A stretch of 30,724 bases of DNA, taken from the IMG/VR virus record IMGVR_UViG_3300009136_000025, positions 1-30,724 of that record. The stretch is one strand, 5' to 3'. Source of the stretch: a virus. The translations under genes and the position numbers were made by a program. The notes under the pieces were generated by a model. That model saw only the letters and a list, made by a program, of their open reading frames with translations. It did not search any database and had not been told where the DNA came from. The stretch's first letter is position 1. Every line of letters begins with the position of its first letter. Positions 21,196-28,036 of this stretch are shown one piece after another.

Positions 21196-21691
21196 TGTCT
21201 TTCTCTGCCCTTCTTCTGGCCCTTTGAGTCTTGTTTATTTGCTCTTTATTTTCGGCATAATATTGGCGGCTGTATGCGCGCTTTTTTTCTAGGTTTGCCA
21301 GATACTTTGCTTGCTGTTCTTTATTGATTCTTTCTTTGTTTTTATGATAATATTTTGTTCTTGCTTTGCGGGCCTTGGAGCGTGTTGTAATTTCTTTGGG
21401 GGTAAGTGTCGGCTTTCCCTCTTCAATTGCCTTAGAGGGCTTTTCTAGGGCCTCTATTAACTCGTCATATATGCTGGCTGGAAAGTTGCCTGTACAACCT
21501 TTCATATCTCTTGCCAGCTTCCACAAATATTCATTGTAGGCTTCTACACTTCCATACATTTGTAAGTCTTCAAAAAGTGTTATCAATCCAAATCTCATTA
21601 TGATTTTTGAAAAGTGTGACGGGGTTAGTTCATGGACTTTGGCAAGGACTTCTATTAATTCGCGGTCGCTTGATATATCGGATTTTTTCAT
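21188..21691 (-). CDS. Unrecognised protein with basic repeated C-terminus
   Basis: A 167-residue protein. Residues 1-95 form a compact, helical domain (ELIEVLAKVHELTPSHFSKI, EYLWKLARDMKG). The C-terminal 60 residues repeat a YY-x-x-NKE-x-IN-K-x-Q unit (KYYHKNKERINKEQQ and QYYAENKEQINKTQR) and are strongly basic, a pattern often seen beside HNH or DNA-binding modules. I infer nucleic-acid binding through the tail. It overlaps the next gene by 8 bases. Confidence 0.5.
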   Translation of the reverse strand: MKKSDISSDRELIEVLAKVHELTPSHFSKIIMRFGLITLFEDLQMYGSVEAYNEYLWKLARDMKGCTGNFPASIYDELIEALEKPSKAIEEGKPTLTPKEITTRSKARKARTKYYHKNKERINKEQQAKYLANLEKKRAYSRQYYAENKEQINKTQRARRRAEKDND

Positions 21692-21714
21692 TGTTTATTG
21701 TTCCTTTTAGATAC

Positions 21715-21744
21715 AAAAAAAAGCCCTTGTATTTCAAGGGCTTT
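21715..21744 (-). terminator. Terminator of the 21812-22249 gene
   Basis: On the - strand AAAGCCCTTG pairs with CAAGGGCTTT (21720-21744 on the + strand) around a five-base loop, followed by T8 (A run at 21715-21722). It is a textbook rho-independent terminator and separates the 145-residue gene from the three-gene operon downstream, which therefore likely has its own promoter or relies on read-through. Confidence 0.85.
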
Positions 21745-21811
21745 CTGAATTATAACTGTAATTATTATATCTATGTTTTTTTAGATGTCCAGCGCTTAAA
21801 CACTCCAGAGG

Positions 21812-22249
21812 TTAGGCGTCAAATAAAGCGGGCGCAAAATGGGGGGCTATATAGTCATAAAGTTCACAGCTTAGTTCTTTTGTATTTTCGGGGGTTATGT
21901 CAATTTTTTTATTGTTGTCATTAATTTGGCATCTATACAACCAGTCTTTTCTTTTGCCTGTATTTTCATAATTCCATTCAATTTTAATTCTCGGTGATAC
22001 TCTTACATCTACAAATTTTATGCCAAAGGTATAATGCCCTGTATGTTTATTTTTGTAGATGACGCCCCAGTCTTGATAATCATCTTCAGGAAAAATATCT
22101 TCACCTCTGTATAATAAAACGGTATCTTCTGAACAGCAATATTCTTTATGAAAATCAGCAAGAGCCTGTCTAGCTATGCGTTCAGAAATTTGTCTGTATT
22201 CTGTTTCTTGTGCAATATACACTGTTCTTTTTGCCTTTAGATTTTCCAT
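21812..22249 (-). CDS. Unrecognised soluble protein
   Basis: A 145-residue, mildly acidic protein with many Tyr and Trp (DDYQDWGVIYKNKHTGHYTFGIKF, IKIEWNYENTGKRKDWLYRC). No membrane segment, no known motif. It has its own terminators on both sides, so it is a single-gene unit between the integrase and the membrane-protein operon. Such isolated lysogenic genes often carry defence or host-modifying functions; that is only context. Confidence 0.5.
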   Translation of the reverse strand: MENLKAKRTVYIAQETEYRQISERIARQALADFHKEYCCSEDTVLLYRGEDIFPEDDYQDWGVIYKNKHTGHYTFGIKFVDVRVSPRIKIEWNYENTGKRKDWLYRCQINDNNKKIDITPENTKELSCELYDYIAPHFAPALFDA

Positions 22250-22272
22250 TTTTTTCCTTTTGTTTCGTGTAT

Positions 22273-22306
22273 AAAAAATCGGCCCAAACTTTTCAGGTTT
22301 GAGCCG
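22273..22306 (-). terminator. Terminator behind the integrase gene
   Basis: On the - strand CGGCTCAAAC and GTTTGGGCCG (22280-22306) form a 10-bp stem with one G-U pair, followed by ATTTTTT (22273-22279). It lies 26 bases after the integrase stop. Confidence 0.8.
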
Positions 22307-22331
22307 TTGGTTTAATAAGTTTTATTTTAGT

Positions 22332-23597
22332 TTAAATGTCGAGGGCTTTGACCTCTTGCGACTTTATGCGCCCGTAATGCTTGTCAACCATTCGCAGGCT
22401 GTTTCCCATTGCCGCCGCAACTCGCGTACCCGATACGCCTTGTCTGATTAACAGACTCCCGAAAGTTCTGCGAGTACTCAAACAGTTCATGCCTTCGCTA
22501 AATCGTTTTTGGGTGTACCTAGTGAAAGCGCCCGTTAGCCAATGGTCACGCGATGCAACAAGGCAGGGAAACAAGGCAGAGCCCCCTTTATGGCCTTTTA
22601 AATAGGTATCTAAAGCTTTCTTGAGACGTGCACCAACATTTATATTACGGCGGCGCCTTGCGGCTTTTATTGATCGAAAATCGTTTGGGCTAACTCTTAA
22701 AACCCATTGACCGTTGATTTCAAAATAATCTGTCAGTTTTAACCCGCGTAATTCTGAGGCTGATGTACCAGCAAAAAAGAGTGTAGAAAACAAGGCTTTA
22801 TCATAATCATTTTCTAGTGTTTTAAGAAACTTGTTTACTTCTTTTATAGTATGGTACTGGATGTCTGTTTTATGTTCTGGCTTTTTATCCATTACGTCAG
22901 GCATAGGGCTTTCAAAATCATATAGTGAAGACATGCGGTTATAGAATTGTATGAAATATTTTCTTTTAGCATGCCACCTTTGAGAGCTTGAAGCGCAATT
23001 TTCAGTCAGGAAATGTTGAATTTCAATTGGCTTGATTTCGTCTAGTTTTTTATCTAGGTGGTCTTTAAAGAATTTCTTTATTGGTCTTACATATGAATTC
23101 GGTCTAACAACATGTTGAATTGTTGCGGCGTATTCTTTTAGGGCTTCGCCAATGGTTGGCAATGAATCAGCAGCCATTATTACTCTGCCCTCGCGCGTTT
23201 TGGCAAATGCTTTGTACATTGCCTCAAATGGTAGCGCAATTTTTAACTGTGCTTTTAGTGCGGAAACCTCGCGCATTAATGTTTGAATGACAAAGCTTTT
23301 ATTTGAATCATCTTTTATATGTTCTACTGTTTGCAGGTCTTCTTCAGTTGATGGTATTTCGGGCAAATCTCCAAAGAATAATTCGTAAGCTTTCGCCGTT
23401 ACTGAACATTTTGGATTTACTAAAAGCCATTCAATTTGTTTAGCCAGTCCTATTGCAATTTGCTCGTCTTTTGTCTTGCAGCTTTTGCGTACTCTAGTAC
23501 CGTCGTTTTTTGTAAAACGGATTGTCCACATTTTGCCTTGCTGTTTAATCACAACTTTGTTTGGTCGTCCACCTTTATTTATTTTATCGTTTCCCAT
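22332..23597 (-). CDS. Tyrosine recombinase/integrase with atypical active site
   Basis: A 421-residue protein with the domain plan of phage integrases: an N-terminal arm/AP2-like basic part (KGGRPNKVVIKQQGKMWTIRF), a SAM-like core-binding helix bundle (about 145-240, TIGEALKEYAATIQHV) and a C-terminal catalytic domain (about 245-421). Key positions are unusual: the box I TGxR motif reads AGTS (Ser279 in place of the Arg), box II HxLR reads LSTR (Leu373 for His, Arg376 kept), the box III GH reads GN (Asn399), while the nucleophile Tyr408 (DKHYGRI) is present. It follows the HTH gene by 5 bases on the same strand with a GAGGGA site. Whether it is active, altered or degenerate is open. An attP could lie in the short gap after it, but no core is evident. 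Confidence 0.8.
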   Translation of the reverse strand: MGNDKINKGGRPNKVVIKQQGKMWTIRFTKNDGTRVRKSCKTKDEQIAIGLAKQIEWLLVNPKCSVTAKAYELFFGDLPEIPSTEEDLQTVEHIKDDSNKSFVIQTLMREVSALKAQLKIALPFEAMYKAFAKTREGRVIMAADSLPTIGEALKEYAATIQHVVRPNSYVRPIKKFFKDHLDKKLDEIKPIEIQHFLTENCASSSQRWHAKRKYFIQFYNRMSSLYDFESPMPDVMDKKPEHKTDIQYHTIKEVNKFLKTLENDYDKALFSTLFFAGTSASELRGLKLTDYFEINGQWVLRVSPNDFRSIKAARRRRNINVGARLKKALDTYLKGHKGGSALFPCLVASRDHWLTGAFTRYTQKRFSEGMNCLSTRRTFGSLLIRQGVSGTRVAAAMGNSLRMVDKHYGRIKSQEVKALDI

Positions 23598-23602
23598 ATC
23601 TT

Positions 23603-24022
23603 TTATCCCTCTATTGCGTTAGAAATATTTTTAAATGCTAATATTATGAAGTCCCTCTTTTTTCCGCTTAAAGATTCTATATGCGGCGGTACTATTTCAC
23701 GTAGTTTGGCGATTGTTTTGGCTAGCTCAAAGACAACAAATTCTTTGCTTTCTTCGCCTTCAAATTTATCGAGAATAGCTAGCACGGCGTCATTTTCTCT
23801 TACTGTATGATCTATATGCGGTTCAATCATATCTTTGATTCTGCCCCATGTACTTCCAGCAATTGACGCGTTGCCTTTGTTATACCATGAGGAAATGGTT
23901 GCGGCTGAAACTTCTAATTTTTTGGCTAAACCGTAATTGCTCGGTATATCTTCAGCGGCTTTAAACTTATTTAGAGCGGCCAGTATTTTATGGTCTATTT
24001 TTATTTGTTTTGTTAACGACAT
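23603..24022 (-). CDS. HTH regulator upstream of integrase (repressor candidate)
   Basis: A 139-residue protein with a helix-turn-helix in residues 28-50: SNYGLAKKLEVSAATISSWYNKG. The remainder is helical with no cleavage motif; DHTVRENDAVLAILDKFEGEESKEF links to a C-terminal helix pair, perhaps a dimer domain. It is the first gene of the leftward lysogeny unit and shares a 350-base control region with the rightward early operon, the usual place for a phage repressor. Binding to the TTCAGAACTAG boxes or the TACACTAA boxes is possible but not shown. Confidence 0.65.
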   Translation of the reverse strand: MSLTKQIKIDHKILAALNKFKAAEDIPSNYGLAKKLEVSAATISSWYNKGNASIAGSTWGRIKDMIEPHIDHTVRENDAVLAILDKFEGEESKEFVVFELAKTIAKLREIVPPHIESLSGKKRDFIILAFKNISNAIEG

Positions 24023-24271
24023 TTTCCACCTTTCTTAGTTGTATGCTTAACACAGTTCTTAATCTCAACTATCACACATTTGTATTATAGTGCGGTTCTT
24101 GCTCCTTAACACTACAATACTCTAAAATACACTAAGAAACAAAGATTTATACTCATAATCACAACTTTATTACACTAAAAACTTGATTGTGTGCTGAAAT
24201 GGTGCACTCCTATTTCAGTATTAATTCAGGCATAAACCCAAAAAAACCCCAATAAATCTCAAAAAAAGGTA

Positions 24272-24300
24272 TTGAATATCATTTTATATAGATCTATTCT
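24272..24300 (+). promoter_or_regulatory. Candidate early rightward promoter
   Basis: TTGAAT (24272-24277), a 17-base spacer, and TATTCT (24295-24300). It would start near 24307, next to the box array at 24310-24350, so a protein bound there would block it. The match is moderate, but spacing and context support it. Confidence 0.45.
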
Positions 24301-24309
24301 TATTCCATG

Positions 24310-24350
24310 TTCAGAACTAGTTCAGAACGTTCAAAACTAGTTCAGTAAAC
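24310..24350. promoter_or_regulatory. Four TTCAGAACTAG-type boxes (operator array)
   Basis: TTCAGAACTAG (24310-24320), TTCAGAACG (24321-24329), TTCAAAACTAG (24330-24340) and TTCAGTAAAC (24341-24350) are contiguous. The 11-bp units are the reverse complement of the TTAGTTCTGAA family at 869-901 and 6341-6360. Here they lie just after a promoter, a repression-type position, upstream of the excisionase-like gene. Confidence 0.6.
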
Positions 24351-24371
24351 TAAGCAAAAAAGGGAGTAAGA

Positions 24372-24554
24372 ATGTCAAAATTTGAAATGATATTGGTTGA
24401 AGATATTTCTAACCTAATCGGGGTTAAGGAAGCAACTATAAAATTATGGGCACGGCATAAAAAAATACCCGCCTATAAATTTGGCAGTCTATGGAAATTT
24501 GATAGGTCGGAGGTTCTCGCATGGATAGAAACGCGAAAGATCCAGAACTTATGA
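24372..24554 (+). CDS. Excisionase-like winged-HTH protein
   Basis: A 60-residue DNA-binding protein of the excisionase/HTH_17 type: VEDISNLIGVKEATIKLWARHKKIPAYKFGSLWKFDRSEVLAWIETRK. This pattern, helix-turn-helix followed by a KxGxxWKF wing and a final helix with W, is that of Xis-like and MerR-like small proteins. A GGGAG site precedes the ATG. First gene of the early operon; it probably acts in excision with the integrase or as an early regulator. Confidence 0.75.
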   Translation: MSKFEMILVEDISNLIGVKEATIKLWARHKKIPAYKFGSLWKFDRSEVLAWIETRKIQNL

Positions 24555-24670
24555 CTTTTGGAGAGTTGCGGGAATTCTTTAGGGCTGGTGGTATTGCCCC
24601 AAGAATTACACCCAAAAAAAACGCCTCTCCCGAAGAAGAGGCGCGAACAATAAAACCAACCAAGACGTAG
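24521..24670 (+). CDS. Small ORF of 49 residues overlapping xis-like gene
   Basis: ATG 24521 has an ideal ribosome site (GGAGG at 24509-24513, 7-base spacer) and overlaps the last 34 bases of the 24372 gene in another frame. It ends at TAG 24668-24670. The product begins MDRNAKDPELMTFGELREFF and ends in Lys/Pro. The last third encodes the hairpin that would serve as a terminator on the opposite strand. No motif; the ribosome site makes it likely to be real. Confidence 0.55.
   Translation: MDRNAKDPELMTFGELREFFRAGGIAPRITPKKNASPEEEARTIKPTKT
24614..24643 (-). terminator. Antisense-oriented terminator inside early operon
   Basis: On the - strand CGCCTCT pairs with AGAGGCG (24622-24643) around an 8-base loop and is followed by eight T (A run 24614-24621). 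This is a good intrinsic terminator, yet no leftward gene lies to the right before it. It would stop antisense transcription entering the control region from the early operon. Confidence 0.6.
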
Positions 24671-24691
24671 AAGGCCAAGGTCAATAATAAA

Positions 24692-24709
24692 CAATACGTC
24701 AATGTATTG
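24692..24709. promoter_or_regulatory. 18-bp inverted repeat before ERF gene
   Basis: CAATAC-GTCAAT-GTATTG is symmetric with six-base arms. It lies in the 108-base gap between the 49-residue ORF and the ERF gene. It could be an operator or a weak hairpin; no promoter elements are clear beside it. Confidence 0.4.
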
Positions 24710-24778
24710 CATTCCCGCGCCCACGTCAAGGCTACGAAATTATTAAACCAGAATTAAAAAAATCACAAAGGGTGAACT

Positions 24779-25357
24779 ATGACTGAATTAGTCGAAATTC
24801 AACATGCTTTAAAAGCTCCAAAAGACCAGAAAAATAACTTTGGTAATTATGAGTATAGGAGCACAGAGGACATTTTAGAGGCAGTAAAACCGCTCCTTAA
24901 AAAGCACGATTGTTTCCTTAATTTATCAGACGAAATTATTGAAATTGGAGGCCGTTTTTATGTTAAAGCTACAGCTCATTTTCAACGCTTAGAAAGTTCT
25001 AAAGGTGGCGACTTGAGATATTGCATTACTTATGGATACGCCAGAGAGCCAGACGTAAATAAGGGCATGAATGGCCCGCAAATTACCGCTATGTGTTCCA
25101 GCTATGCCCGAAAGCTTGCGCTTAATGGAATGTTTTTAATAGATGACAGTAGGGAAACGGACGGCGGCGAACAAGGCCCAGAAGAGCCAAAAGAAGACGC
25201 CCCGATAATTACCAAGGAAAAAATTATTAAGGTCTTGGGAACTTGCGCGACTTTGGCAATTTTAACTTCTAAGTACCAGAGGGCTTTAGAGCTTGGCTTT
25301 AAGGCAATCCCAGAGATTGAAAAAGCATACAAGGAAAATCGGGAGCGCTTACAGTGA
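24779..25357 (+). CDS. erf: ERF-family single-strand annealing protein
   Basis: A 192-residue protein of the ERF superfamily (phage P22 Erf type), which anneals single strands in phage recombination. The opening LKAPKDQKNNFGNYEYRSTEDILEAVKPLLKKH is a clear ERF signature, and the FYVKATAHFQ...CITYGYAREPDVNKGMNGPQITAMCSSYARKLALNGMF strand-helix pattern follows it. The C-terminal third is a separate helical region after an acidic linker (TDGGEQGPEEPKEDA). Its end overlaps the next gene (GTGA), so it is coupled to a nuclease, as in many recombinase pairs. Confidence 0.88.
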   Translation: MTELVEIQHALKAPKDQKNNFGNYEYRSTEDILEAVKPLLKKHDCFLNLSDEIIEIGGRFYVKATAHFQRLESSKGGDLRYCITYGYAREPDVNKGMNGPQITAMCSSYARKLALNGMFLIDDSRETDGGEQGPEEPKEDAPIITKEKIIKVLGTCATLAILTSKYQRALELGFKAIPEIEKAYKENRERLQ

Positions 25358-26166
25358 TAAAAGCCGATGATTTCAAAATGCGGTGTTCTGCAATTGGTTT
25401 GTATATGGCTGGTACAATGGGTTTGACAGCCCCGCAGGAAAAAAAGCTTTATGAGTTACGGAAAAGGGAACACAATTTTCAAGAAACTGGTTTAAAGCCA
25501 ATGACTGAAAATATGGCGGCTGAACTCCAAAAACTCCAAATGGCTAAGGACTGGCCAGAATTACCAGCGGGAGCAAAAACGGCTTGCCAAAACTGGCTTA
25601 AAGAAAAGCTCTATGATAGGCGCAAGGCGATTGAATCAAAGTATCTAGATAAGGGCAATATGTGTGAAGATGCTTCAATTGAATTTTTGAATACTCAAAT
25701 GTTGACGGATTACGGCAAAAATGAACAGTATTTTGAAAATGAATTCTTGACGGGAACTCCCGATATAGTCAGCGATGATTTAATAATTGATATGAAAAAT
25801 TCATGGGACGCTTTCACGTTTCCCCTTTTCGATTATGGCGTAAAAGAGCGGGGCTACTTTTATCAACTTCAGGGCTATATGCATTTAACCAACTGTTTCA
25901 ATTCAAAGCTTGTTTATTGCCTAATGTCGGCGCCTTGGGAGCTGGTGAAAAAAGAAGCTTCAAGGCTGGCTTATAAACGAAACTTACCAATTGAAAAAAC
26001 GATTGTTGAGATTCAAGAACAAATGTTTTACGGCACGGTGAAACCTGAACTGAGAATTAAGCAATTTGACGTTAAATATGATCCAGAGGTAATAGACGAA
26101 ATTATGGAACGCGTTGACCATTGCAGGACATATATAAAAACATTAATTGAGGGGCTGGAAAAATGA
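25354..26166 (+). CDS. PD-(D/E)XK nuclease, recombination exonuclease candidate
   Basis: A 270-residue protein. The active-site pattern is LTGTPDIVSDDLIIDMKNSWD: Asp137 in GTPD, then IIDMK with Asp146 and Lys148. An upstream Glu105 (KGNMCEDASIEF) completes the metal site, as in lambda exonuclease/YqaJ-type enzymes. It begins with GTG in a 4-base overlap with erf and has a GGGAG site. The pairing with ERF suggests a 5'-3' exonuclease that makes the single strands for annealing. A helical N-terminal 90 residues precede the catalytic part. Confidence 0.82.
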   Translation: MIKADDFKMRCSAIGLYMAGTMGLTAPQEKKLYELRKREHNFQETGLKPMTENMAAELQKLQMAKDWPELPAGAKTACQNWLKEKLYDRRKAIESKYLDKGNMCEDASIEFLNTQMLTDYGKNEQYFENEFLTGTPDIVSDDLIIDMKNSWDAFTFPLFDYGVKERGYFYQLQGYMHLTNCFNSKLVYCLMSAPWELVKKEASRLAYKRNLPIEKTIVEIQEQMFYGTVKPELRIKQFDVKYDPEVIDEIMERVDHCRTYIKTLIEGLEK

Positions 26167-26480
26167 GTGAAGTAAAATTTGTAGACGGGCTTTATATCAA
26201 GGACGCTGTACCAGAATTTATTCTCTGTAAGCTAAACATACAGGCTGACAGATTTGTTCAATTCTGTAAAGAGAATCAGAATGAAAACGGCTATGTAAGT
26301 ATTGATATTAAAAGGGCTCAAAGTGGCAGTTTATACGCGGCCTTGGATACTTGGAAACCACCAGCACAGGGTACGGATATGACGCCGCCGCAATATATGA
26401 AAGAGCCGCAACGTGCCCAGCAGACTTTTCAACCGCCTGAAATGCCCCCAGCTGACGGGCTCGCAGATTTGGACTTTTAG
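26163..26480 (+). CDS. Small protein with SSB-like acidic tail
   Basis: A 105-residue protein coupled to the nuclease by ATGA. Residues 1-65 form a compact domain (VDGLYIKDAVPEFILCKLNIQADRFVQFC...VSIDIKRAQSGSLYAALDTWKP). Residues 66-97 are a Pro/Gln-rich linker, and the last residues are DGLADLDF, which resembles the acidic Asp-Leu-Asp-Phe tip of bacterial SSB that recruits replication proteins. It is not an OB-fold by clear motif. It could be a phage SSB or an SSB-tail mimic. Confidence 0.55.
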   Translation: MSEVKFVDGLYIKDAVPEFILCKLNIQADRFVQFCKENQNENGYVSIDIKRAQSGSLYAALDTWKPPAQGTDMTPPQYMKEPQRAQQTFQPPEMPPADGLADLDF

Positions 26481-26482
26481 GA

Positions 26483-27301
26483 ATGTCTTCTGGATGGTCA
26501 AAAATTCATAGAAAGCTACAGGAGAATCCTCTTTGGCTTTCGGAGACCTTCACGCGTGGGCAGGCGTGGGTTGACTTAATTTTGCTTGCAAATCATAAGG
26601 TTAATTCTTTTAGATTAAGGGGGGTTCTTTTGACTATTTCTAGGGGTCAGGTTGGCTATTCACAAGTAGCCCTTTCTGGCCGTTGGCGATGGTCTAGGGG
26701 AAAAGTGCGGCGTTTCTTAAATGAACTTGAAACGGCACAGCAGATAGTACAGCACAAAAACAATGTAACCTCTTTAATATCAATAGTTAACTATGAAGTA
26801 TATCAGGATGACGATACAGCGAGTAGTACAGCGGATAGTACACCAAACGGACAGCAAACGGACACTAACAAGAATGAAGAGAATGAAAAGAATCAAACCT
26901 ATAACGATAATGCGCCAGCGGATATGTGTGCAGACCCGAACGATAATATAAAGCCAAAAGCTGGCGAATGCATAAAGCAATTTATGGAGCTTTATCAAAA
27001 CGTAAAATCGTTCAATCCAAGGGTTGAGTATCGAGGTATTCAGCATGCGCTTTATGAGGCGGTTGCATTATCTAGCGAAGCAAAAGTCATGCAGTCGCTA
27101 AAGGATTTTATTTATTACGTCAATCGCTGCAATGATCGGAACTACACAAAAACGCCTGTTCGATGGTTGGAGGACTGCCAATACAAAACCGATTGGCTTT
27201 TACGGGTTGACGCTTTCAACAAGGGCAAAAATTCAAGAGCTGACAGGCTGGCTTTTAGTGAGCGGGACGAAAAACACCCCTCGATGATTTGGGAGAATTA
27301 A
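26483..27301 (+). CDS. DnaD-like replication protein / replisome organizer
   Basis: A 272-residue protein. The N-terminal WSKIHRKLQENPLWLSETFTRGQAWVDLILLANHKV, the strand LLTISRGQVGYSQVALSGRWRWSRGKVRRFLNELE and its linker match the winged-helix N-terminal domain of phage replication proteins related to DnaD/Rep O. A Gln/Asn/Asp-rich linker (about 110-155) joins a C-terminal helical part with a W and RWLEDCQYKTDW segment. It would bind origin DNA and recruit the host helicase. Right next to recombination genes, it forms the replication core; no phage helicase gene is visible. Confidence 0.78.
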   Translation: MSSGWSKIHRKLQENPLWLSETFTRGQAWVDLILLANHKVNSFRLRGVLLTISRGQVGYSQVALSGRWRWSRGKVRRFLNELETAQQIVQHKNNVTSLISIVNYEVYQDDDTASSTADSTPNGQQTDTNKNEENEKNQTYNDNAPADMCADPNDNIKPKAGECIKQFMELYQNVKSFNPRVEYRGIQHALYEAVALSSEAKVMQSLKDFIYYVNRCNDRNYTKTPVRWLEDCQYKTDWLLRVDAFNKGKNSRADRLAFSERDEKHPSMIWEN

Positions 27302-27303
27302 CA

Positions 27304-27870
27304 ATGAAAAATTCATTTGTCGAAAGAATTGAAGCGTTGGGGATACCAGCGGGCCGAAATGATATAAAAGTTCTCGAAAATGCTTTAAAAACTGATTTTG
27401 GACTAGATGAGCAAGCGCTCGACCTCTCAATACGCGTTCTAGAGGCCAGAAACGGCCCTTTCGTGAAGTTTTCGAGTAGTTCGCTTATAAGATCATACAA
27501 AGACAAACTAATTGCCTCTAGCACGGACTACTGTAGTTTGTGCAATTCTTCTGGCTGGCTTTTGGCTGTTACTTTGGACGATAACCAAAACAGGTGGCTG
27601 GTGGATTATTCCAACCCAGCAAAGGCTTTTAAATATTGCGCGAAAATATTGAAAGCTCAATCTGATGTTATTTCCGTTGCCTGTATTTGTTCAAACGGTG
27701 ATAGGCATAATCACAAGCATGAAAAAGAATGGGTGACAAGGACAGTAAGAAAAAAGGCGGCTGACTACATGCCAAAGGGTCTTGACGTGATCGAAACTAA
27801 CTCACTTTTACGGCAATTATCCGATGCCCTAAACAGCAGAAACGAAAATTATGAGATAGTCAATGCATAA
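27304..27870 (+). CDS. Unrecognised protein with zinc-type Cys/His pattern
   Basis: A 188-residue protein. Cys77-x2-Cys80 and Cys127-x-Cys129 with nearby His135 and His137 (HNHKH) could hold a zinc ion. The N-terminal half is helical (FVERIEALGIPAGRNDIKVLENALKTDFGL). The position after the DnaD-like gene suggests a helicase loader or primase partner, but no ATPase motif is seen. ATG 27304 is used since GGGAG lies 8 bases upstream; TTG 27289 would add five residues. Confidence 0.5.
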   Translation: MKNSFVERIEALGIPAGRNDIKVLENALKTDFGLDEQALDLSIRVLEARNGPFVKFSSSSLIRSYKDKLIASSTDYCSLCNSSGWLLAVTLDDNQNRWLVDYSNPAKAFKYCAKILKAQSDVISVACICSNGDRHNHKHEKEWVTRTVRKKAADYMPKGLDVIETNSLLRQLSDALNSRNENYEIVNA

Positions 27871-28036
27871 AGAAATTTTAGAACATTTCATTAACCAAAT
27901 ATTAGCAGAACAAAAGCTTGAAGATACACCAGAAAATAGACGAAATATTGAACGTGTTATCTATGAAGATTTAGAACTAATGGAAGCTGTACGACTAAGC
28001 CAAAACAAGGGCGCTGACAATGATAATACTTATTGA
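27863..28036 (+). CDS. Small acidic ORF of 57 residues
   Basis: ATG 27863 overlaps the end of the previous gene by 8 bases, and TGA 28034-28036 overlaps the start of the ERCC4 gene by 17. The product is helical and acidic (LEHFINQILAEQKLEDTPENR, EDLELMEAV). Tight overlaps on both sides support translation. No motif is recognised. Confidence 0.5.
   Translation: MHKEILEHFINQILAEQKLEDTPENRRNIERVIYEDLELMEAVRLSQNKGADNDNTY

Larger units (their letters stand above)
24023..24371. promoter_or_regulatory. Divergent control region
   Basis: 349 gene-free, AT-rich bases between the leftward HTH-integrase unit and the rightward early operon. Visible parts are a leftward TATAAT (+ strand ATTATA at 24084-24089, no good -35), a TACACTAA-type motif at 24128-24138 and 24171-24181 with a relative at 24108-24117, and the inverted repeat CTGAAAT-N11-ATTTCAG (24194-24218) around GTGCAC. 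They suggest more than one DNA-binding protein. The rightward promoter and the 11-bp boxes are listed separately. Confidence 0.55.

Noticed and set aside
22250-22331. attP core next to the integrase
   Set aside because: The gap is filled by the terminator and a short A/T stretch; no core or arm-type repeats can be supported without the host junctions.
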